From NCBI GenBank assembly GCA_002307275.1, contig DBTX01000074.1, forward strand, positions 4,950 to 24,041: a DNA stretch of 19,092 nt. The letters run 5' to 3'. The translations under genes and the position numbers were made by a program. Positions 14,657 to 19,092 of the stretch are shown here, one piece after another. Origin of the DNA: Hungateiclostridiaceae bacterium UBA1305 (GTDB taxonomy: Bacteria; Bacillota; Clostridia; Acetivibrionales; DTU013). Numbering within the stretch: position 1 is the stretch's first letter; every line of letters begins with the position of its first letter. Below the pieces are notes generated by a model. That model searched no databases. It worked only from the letters and a program-made list of their open reading frames with translations, and was not told where the DNA came from.

Positions 14657-14711
14657 TTTCTATCCGGTTTCTATCCGGTTTCTATCCGGTTTCTATCCGG
14701 TTTCTATCCGG
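14657..14711. repeat. Five perfect 11 bp tandem repeats between cbiL and cbiF
   Basis: TTTCTATCCGG occurs five times without interruption (14657, 14668, 14679, 14690, 14701). Degenerate units flank it on both sides: TTTCTATTCTG and TTTCTATATCA on the left, TTTCCTATTCC on the right, the last containing the cbiL stop. The repeat lies in untranslated mRNA upstream of cbiF. There are no spacers, so it is not CRISPR. Confidence 0.97.
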
Positions 14712-14715
14712 TTTC

Positions 14716-15423
14716 CTATTCCAGCCCGCTTTTCTTTACAATCACAGTGGTAAAGTAACTGATTTTCTCAGCGTCTGTCAGGCTTAAGCCGTAGTCAATC
14801 TTTTCATCCTCCAGCCCACATCTGCTGACAAGAACGGATTTTTCAAGCAAGCCTTGCTCTTTTAACAGCTCCTTCAGTTTTGGAAGGCTTTTGGAGGCCT
14901 TCATTAAAACGATATTATCAAACCTTTGCAATACCTCTTCAAGGTGTTCACATTCGTAAGCAGAAGGGATAACCGCTATGGTTTCCCTGTTTTCCCCCAG
15001 GCTTACACCGGCTCTGGCAGCCGATGCGCAAAAGGACGTAATGCCTGGAATAATCTCTGTGGCATACCCCTCCCGGTGAAGCTTCTTATGAATATACATA
15101 TAAGTACTGTATACCGTTGGGTCACCCAGCGTTATAAATGCAACACTTCTGTCCATATCCAGCTTCTCCCTGATTTGCCCAATGGCCTCCTTCCAGCTCT
15201 TTTCCAGAACTTTTTCATCAAAACTCATCGGGAAAATCAATTCAAGCAGTTCCTTCCCTTTTTCAAAGGCACTTTCCGCAATGGTCTGTGCCATGCTTTC
15301 CTTTTCCACTGCAGTTTTCGGAACTGCAATCACATCCACCTCCGTGAGAATCCGCTTTGCCTTGATGGTAATCAACTCCGGATCTCCCGGTCCTATTCCT
15401 ACACCGTAAAGTTTTCCCGCCAC
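14716..15423 (-). CDS. cbiL: Cobalt-precorrin-2 C20-methyltransferase
   Basis: It methylates C20, the first methylation after cobalt insertion. GVGIGPGDPELITIKAKRIL, TLGDPTVYSTYMYI and PGITSFCASAARAG mark CbiL/CobI. Length is 235 residues, as usual. The start is GTG (15423-15421) with AAGGAG eight bases upstream. The stop TAG lies within a degenerate unit of the 11 bp repeat, suggesting the array grew from the very end of cbiL. The gap to cbiET is 20 bases. Confidence 0.95.
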   Translation of the reverse strand: MAGKLYGVGIGPGDPELITIKAKRILTEVDVIAVPKTAVEKESMAQTIAESAFEKGKELLELIFPMSFDEKVLEKSWKEAIGQIREKLDMDRSVAFITLGDPTVYSTYMYIHKKLHREGYATEIIPGITSFCASAARAGVSLGENRETIAVIPSAYECEHLEEVLQRFDNIVLMKASKSLPKLKELLKEQGLLEKSVLVSRCGLEDEKIDYGLSLTDAEKISYFTTVIVKKSGLE

Positions 15424-15443
15424 GTTTACTCTCCTTAATCATT

Positions 15444-16724
15444 TCACTTTTCCGCGCTGATGATATAAATCGGATTCAGCGCCTGCATCAAATGCTTCTT
15501 TCCGGCCAAACGCCCCTTCGATACCGAAACACCAGTAATGTCAACATCTCTGAATCCCCTGGCATTCAAGCCCTCAAGTGCTTCACAGGCTGTCTCGACC
15601 GCTACTGCGTTCACAACAATTCTGATGCCGTGATCCATTTTAGCCGCCCAGTCCAAAATGCACTCCATCCTGCCATCCGTTCCTCCTATAAAAATTCGGT
15701 CCGGCCTCGGAAGCTCCGTCAGGATATCAGGTGCCATTCCATTCACTATAGTGACATTGCCGGGCTCAAACTTCATCACATTTGCTTTGATGAGCGCGAG
15801 GGCCTCCTGTTCCTTTTCTATAGCGTATACCCGCCCTCTTTTTGCTATCAGTCCGCATTCTACGGAAACCGACCCCGTACCTGCTCCGATATCATAAACT
15901 ACCGAGTCTTCCCGGAGTCTGAGTTTGGATAAGGTCATCGTTCTGATTTCCTCCTTGGTCATGGGTACGTCCCCCCGGACAAAAAGCTGATCCGGTATAC
16001 CCGGTGTTTTATACTCCCATGGCTGAGAGGCTGTTGTAAACTCCCCAGGCTGAACGGCTGCTGCAAACTCCCCAGGTCGCTGGAGAGCTGAATCCAGGGA
16101 TGGATTCTCCACCAGCATGATGGAAAGGCTGTCAAACTCCAAACTTCCGATTTTATCCGGTGACCCTGTTATAATTCTCTCTTCCGGATAGGAGAGCTTC
16201 TCCCCGACTGTAATTAAAACATCTCCCAGACCATTACGGATAAGCTCCCTGCATATGCCGGCAGGTGATGAACTGCCTCCTGTGAAGAGGATTACCTTGC
16301 CATGTCTTTTTACCACATCCGACAGGTTCTGCAGTTCCCGTCCATGCAAACTTGCAATGAAAGCATCCTCCCAGCTTTTGTGTATCCTTGCACATAAATA
16401 TTGAAGCGAACTGATTCCGGGATAGACCAGCATTTCGATATCGCCAAGCTTGCTTTTCAAATATTCGGAGATGCTGAAAACTCCAGGATCTCCTGAAGCA
16501 AGTACTGCCATTTTCTTTTTATCGATATTCTCAAGTATGTATCGTTCTATGTCTGCCAGTTTATTTTTTATAAGGACTTCTTCTTTTTCAAGATGAAGAA
16601 AAAGATCCAGATTCCGCCTTCCACCAATCAATACATCACTTTCTTCAATCAACTTCTTTGCTGCAGGATAAATATAGTCTTTGTCCCCCGGTCCCGTTCC
16701 TATTATATAAAGCTTATTTGCCAT
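15444..16724 (-). CDS. cbiET: Cobalt-precorrin-7 C5-methyltransferase / C15-methyltransferase (decarboxylating) fusion
   Basis: The 426-residue protein joins CbiE (1-207; IIGTGPGDKDYIYPAAKKLI, ASGDPGVFSI) and CbiT (241-426; GDVPMTKEEIR, SAM motif DIGAGTGS at 278-285). Together they methylate C5 and C15 and remove the C12 acetate carboxyl. Such fusions equal CobL of the aerobic route. The linker 208-240 carries 9-residue repeats (PGEFAAAVQ, PGEFTTASQ, PWEYKT) from 27 bp tandem DNA repeats. I start at ATG 16724 with GGGAG upstream, not at 16742, because the domain begins right there; it overlaps cbiD by 11 bases. Confidence 0.95.
   Translation of the reverse strand: MANKLYIIGTGPGDKDYIYPAAKKLIEESDVLIGGRRNLDLFLHLEKEEVLIKNKLADIERYILENIDKKKMAVLASGDPGVFSISEYLKSKLGDIEMLVYPGISSLQYLCARIHKSWEDAFIASLHGRELQNLSDVVKRHGKVILFTGGSSSPAGICRELIRNGLGDVLITVGEKLSYPEERIITGSPDKIGSLEFDSLSIMLVENPSLDSALQRPGEFAAAVQPGEFTTASQPWEYKTPGIPDQLFVRGDVPMTKEEIRTMTLSKLRLREDSVVYDIGAGTGSVSVECGLIAKRGRVYAIEKEQEALALIKANVMKFEPGNVTIVNGMAPDILTELPRPDRIFIGGTDGRMECILDWAAKMDHGIRIVVNAVAVETACEALEGLNARGFRDVDITGVSVSKGRLAGKKHLMQALNPIYIISAEK
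16014..16076. repeat. 27 bp tandem repeats in the CbiE-CbiT linker
   Basis: Unit 1 is 16014-16040, unit 2 is 16041-16067, and about nine bases of a third (ctccccagg) follow. The units differ at about five positions, so this duplication is older than the cbiG array. It is in frame and adds nine residues per copy between the two enzyme domains. Confidence 0.8.
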
Positions 16725-17844
16725 AGCTGCTCCCTGCCTCATCTAAAATTTTTCGTGCATTTTCATCCATAGCGAGCGCTATATTATCCTGGTGGAAAAG
16801 AATGCAGCCGACCTTTATTTTATTAAAAACGTATTCCATACATCGTGTACATACGTTAGATACAATTCTGTCATAGACACCCTGCAATCCCTTCTGATTA
16901 ATAATCTCTGCAGCCGCTTCCGTGGTGCGGCATTCATATACCTGGGAAACGGTTATGGTCGATGCCCCCTCCAATGCTGCATATGCAGCCATAATTTCCA
17001 TTCTTGCATCTGCGACCCTGCTGTGAGTATGAAATATCCCCGCAGCGACTTTAACAAGCTTTCCAAGATGCCCTACGATTAAAATCTTTTCCAGCCCGCA
17101 CTCCACCGCTTGATCCAGCATAAAGCCCATAAAATTGCTGATCTTTATCACATTCTCTTCATCCAGACCCAGGTTTTCAGAAACAAAGTCTTCTCCGTAA
17201 TTTCCAAAAATATAAACTGCAAATCTCTTCCCTTTTGCCGCCAATACCTTGAGTTCCAAAGCAAGCGCTTCCTTCCACGCCTCTTCCGACATGGGATTGA
17301 CAATCCCGGAGGTGCCCAGGATTGAAATACCACCAACGATACCAAGCTTGGGGTTATATGTTTTAAGGGCTGCTTCCGCCCCTCCCGGAACGGATAATAT
17401 GATTTCCACGCCCACCTCTTCCGGCAGAACTTCTCCCACTTCCTTCAAAATCATCTTCTCAGGTGCCGGATTAATCGCCGGTTTACCCACTTCAACCTTT
17501 AACCCGGGCAAGGTGACAATTCCAATTCCTTCTCCTGCAAGGATTTCAATCCCGGCTTCACGTTTTTTTCTTGCTTCTGCAAATATTTTCAACCCCGTTG
17601 TATCATCAGGATCATCTCCGCCATCTTTCACTACGGAACAGCGAACATAATCGGGAGTAACGGAGACATCCGTTACGGGCAATGTAAGTCTGACACCTGC
17701 GGGGGTATCAATACATACTTCACCAATGGCATCTCCTGAAAACAGCATCATGACGGAGGCCTTCGAAGCAGCTGCCGCACAGGAGCCTGTCGTATATCCT
17801 TTTCTAAATTTTCTGCCGTTTACAACAACATACTCTTCCATCAT
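16714..17844 (-). CDS. cbiD: Cobalt-precorrin-5B C1-methyltransferase
   Basis: CbiD methylates C1 in the anaerobic route and has no relation to the other methyltransferases. The family mark GYTTGSCAAAASKA lies near the start and GGISILGTSGIVNPMS in the middle. TTG 17850, GTG 17847 and two ATGs (17844, 17841) are possible starts; GGGTGA (17857-17852) fits ATG 17844 best with seven bases of spacing, giving 376 residues, normal for the family. It follows cbiC by about 23 bases. Its presence confirms the anaerobic (early cobalt) pathway. Confidence 0.95.
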   Translation of the reverse strand: MMEEYVVVNGRKFRKGYTTGSCAAAASKASVMMLFSGDAIGEVCIDTPAGVRLTLPVTDVSVTPDYVRCSVVKDGGDDPDDTTGLKIFAEARKKREAGIEILAGEGIGIVTLPGLKVEVGKPAINPAPEKMILKEVGEVLPEEVGVEIILSVPGGAEAALKTYNPKLGIVGGISILGTSGIVNPMSEEAWKEALALELKVLAAKGKRFAVYIFGNYGEDFVSENLGLDEENVIKISNFMGFMLDQAVECGLEKILIVGHLGKLVKVAAGIFHTHSRVADARMEIMAAYAALEGASTITVSQVYECRTTEAAAEIINQKGLQGVYDRIVSNVCTRCMEYVFNKIKVGCILFHQDNIALAMDENARKILDEAGSSYGK

Positions 17845-17867
17845 CACCAATTCACCCGTTGTATCCG

Positions 17868-18500
17868 TTAGTCCCTTAGCATGATCAGTATTGCATTCAG
17901 GATTGCAGCAGCAATATTGCTTCCGCCTTTTCTTCCTTCCGAAAGGATGTAGGGGACTCCCGCTGTCTTCAATAATTCTTTGGATTCCACTACATTCACG
18001 AAACCAACCGGCACTCCAATCACAAGAGAAGGTGAAATTACTCCTGCCTGAATCAGCTCTGCCAGCCGGATTAATGCAGTAGGAGCATTCCCTATGGCAA
18101 AGATTTTGTTATTCCCGTCCTTCGCCGCTTTTTCCATACAGATCGAAGCACGTGTAACGTTTCTTTCCTTCGCCTCCGAAGCGACCGTCTCATCATCCAT
18201 ATAACAGACAATCTGCCCGCCAAACCGGGAAAATAATCTTCTATTGATCCCTGCCGAAGCCATTTTTGTGTCCGTCACAATATTGCAGCCTGATTTTATA
18301 GCTTCGAAAGCCTTAGGAACAGCCGTATTACTGATTTTCAAAATTTCCGCAAAATCGAAGTCCGCAGTTGTGTGAATGACTCTTTTAATAATGCTTTCAT
18401 GGAAAGGTGGAAATTCCTTTTCACCCAGTATTTCAGTAATCATTTCAAAGCTTCTTTTTTCTATGTCTTCCGGTTTCACAATTTCAATTCCGTCCAGCAT
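17868..18500 (-). CDS. cbiC: Cobalt-precorrin-8 methylmutase
   Basis: CbiC moves the methyl group from C11 to C12 to give cobyrinate, the last ring step. The catalytic His43 lies in RVIHTTADFDF; TDTKMASAGIN and the C-terminal GRKGGSNIAAAILNA are typical. Length 210 residues is usual. It is the first gene of the operon; AAGGAGGA (18508-18515) precedes the ATG by seven bases and 75 bases separate the start from the riboswitch terminator. Confidence 0.96.
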   Translation of the reverse strand: MLDGIEIVKPEDIEKRSFEMITEILGEKEFPPFHESIIKRVIHTTADFDFAEILKISNTAVPKAFEAIKSGCNIVTDTKMASAGINRRLFSRFGGQIVCYMDDETVASEAKERNVTRASICMEKAAKDGNNKIFAIGNAPTALIRLAELIQAGVISPSLVIGVPVGFVNVVESKELLKTAGVPYILSEGRKGGSNIAAAILNAILIMLRD

Positions 18501-18574
18501 GCTTCAATCCTCCTTTTCACTCTATTCCTGACACTGATCCAACGTACAATCCAATATACACCGGCTGAAAACAA

Positions 18575-18608
18575 CAAAAAACCTCTCAACGACAATCGTC
18601 AAGAGGTT
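18575..18608 (-). terminator. Intrinsic terminator of the cobalamin riboswitch
   Basis: On the minus strand AACCTCTTGACGA and TCGTTGAGAGGTT form a 13 bp stem (with two G-U pairs) and three-base loop, followed by a run of T. Upstream, CTCTA/TAGAG (18650-18666) makes a small hairpin whose AGAGG could instead pair with CCTCT of the terminator, a possible antiterminator. Confidence 0.85.
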
Positions 18609-18679
18609 ATGTATATCCGGCTAAATTCCTTGCAGGCATACGCAACACCCTCTATCGCTCGTAGAGTTCATGGTGATAC

Positions 18680-18858
18680 AAAACAGGCAGGTCTTCTGGC
18701 TCAAGCATCATCACTCTCAAAACCTTCCCGGTTTCCCAGTGGTATATCTCAGAGAGTTCAACTTTTACAGCGGCGTGACCGCGTGGGATTTTACCCAACT
18801 TACCTTTTCACCAATTCATGGTTTTGCCAACAAAACCCGAATCGGCACCTGATTCGAT
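18680..18858 (-). promoter_or_regulatory. Cobalamin (B12) riboswitch aptamer
   Basis: The B12 box reads AGCCAGAAGACCTGCC on the minus strand (18701-18686), one of the most conserved elements of the class. Further 5' are the core segments GGTAAGTTGGG.AAAATCCCACGCGGTC.CGCCGCTGTA and CCACTGGGAAACCGGGAAGG, and the start AATCAGGTGCC near 18857. Binding of adenosylcobalamin should favour the terminator at 18575-18608 and turn down the whole operon, including the 5-aminolevulinate to uroporphyrinogen genes. Confidence 0.93.
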
Positions 18859-18876
18859 TATTCAGTTTTCAATTTG

Positions 18877-18905
18877 ATTATACGCTAATGATGCAGTGTA
18901 AACAA
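18877..18905 (-). promoter_or_regulatory. Promoter of the cobalamin operon
   Basis: On the minus strand TTGTTT (18905-18900), 17 bases, and TATAAT (18882-18877). The start would fall near 18870, just before the riboswitch. Confidence 0.6.
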
Positions 18906-19092
18906 GCCTCTTGTACTACTAATTTAGTCCGGACTTTCTCTGATTTTCTCTTTACTTTCTCTCGACGACACTATTCAGAGGTTTCATATATAAGAACTGT
19001 TACGCAATATAAGTATGCGCAATGAACACAAGGAAACCGACCCTTTGTATTGTATTGCAACATATACAAAGTATGCGCAGCGGGGTGAATAG
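18906..19092. other. Right-edge intergenic stretch, no gene recognised
   Basis: Nothing here is convincingly coding. AGTATGCGCA occurs twice as a direct repeat (19013-19022 and about 19070-19079), and between the copies CTTTGTAT and ATACAAAG form an inverted repeat (about 19043 to 19071), which could be an operator or small hairpin. A 25-codon plus-strand frame (ATG 19015, TAG at the last base) begins MRNEHKETDPLYCIATY; it lacks a ribosome binding site and I do not recognise it. Confidence 0.3.

Noticed and set aside
14657..14711. CRISPR array
   Set aside because: Units are 11 bp and contiguous with no spacers; the 42 bp units likewise have none.
18372..19025. 217-codon plus-strand open frame over the riboswitch
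   Set aside because: It crosses the antisense of cbiC, the terminator, the aptamer and the promoter; not protein-like.
1..19092. tRNA or rRNA genes
   Set aside because: I saw no cloverleaf with TTCGAAT-type arms or rRNA-like stretch.

Overview
This window looks like a low-to-mid GC anaerobic Firmicute of the Clostridia. The hints are strong AGGAGG-type ribosome binding sites, overlapping genes, a T-box leader, and a cobalamin-riboswitch operon in the order known from cellulolytic clostridia (cluster III, e.g. Ruminiclostridium/Acetivibrio relatives). The genus is inferred from gene order and protein style, not shown.

Right three quarters (3844-18905, minus strand): one long operon runs from cbiC to cbiX. 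It starts at a TTGTTT/TATAAT promoter (18877-18905). A cobalamin riboswitch (about 18680-18858) and an intrinsic terminator (18575-18608) come next. The fifteen genes are cbiC, cbiD, cbiET, cbiL, cbiF, cbiG, hemA, cbiH, cbiJ, sirC, hemC, cobA-hemD, hemB, hemL and cbiX. Most are coupled by 4-30 base overlaps. Together they cover glutamyl-tRNA to uroporphyrinogen III (HemA, HemL, HemB, HemC, HemD), then sirohydrochlorin (CobA, SirC), cobalt insertion (CbiX), and the anaerobic corrin-ring steps to cobyrinate (CbiL, H, F, G, D, J, E, T, C). Amidation, adenosylation and nucleotide-loop genes (cbiA, cbiP, cbiB, cobU, cobS, cobT) are not in the window, nor are hemE and later heme genes.

The operon carries four unrelated short tandem duplications: 3 x 42 bp in frame in cbiG, about 2.3 x 27 bp in frame in the CbiE-CbiT linker, 5 x 11 bp between cbiL and cbiF, and a 29 bp duplication of the hemA end/cbiH ribosome binding site and start. 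This is the most unusual thing in the window.

Middle (2254-3655, plus strand): trpS for tryptophanyl-tRNA synthetase has its own TTGACA-17-TAAAAT promoter and a T-box leader with a TGG (Trp) specifier and a terminator. It converges with the operon, and the gap holds a possible transposase scrap and an inverted repeat.

Left (1-2250): a decayed nickel/transport neighbourhood. Intact genes are cooT (nickel-binding) and a YmfI-like short-chain reductase. Around them are broken remains of an aldo/keto reductase, an ECF transporter S component, hypB, a DUF3842 gene (start only) and an unidentified C-terminus, plus the first 29 codons of a probable methyltransferase leaving the window. A near-perfect promoter and two terminator-like hairpins still precede the dead ECF gene.

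I found no convincing new biological system. The interest lies in the repeat expansions, the regulatory leaders and the gene decay.
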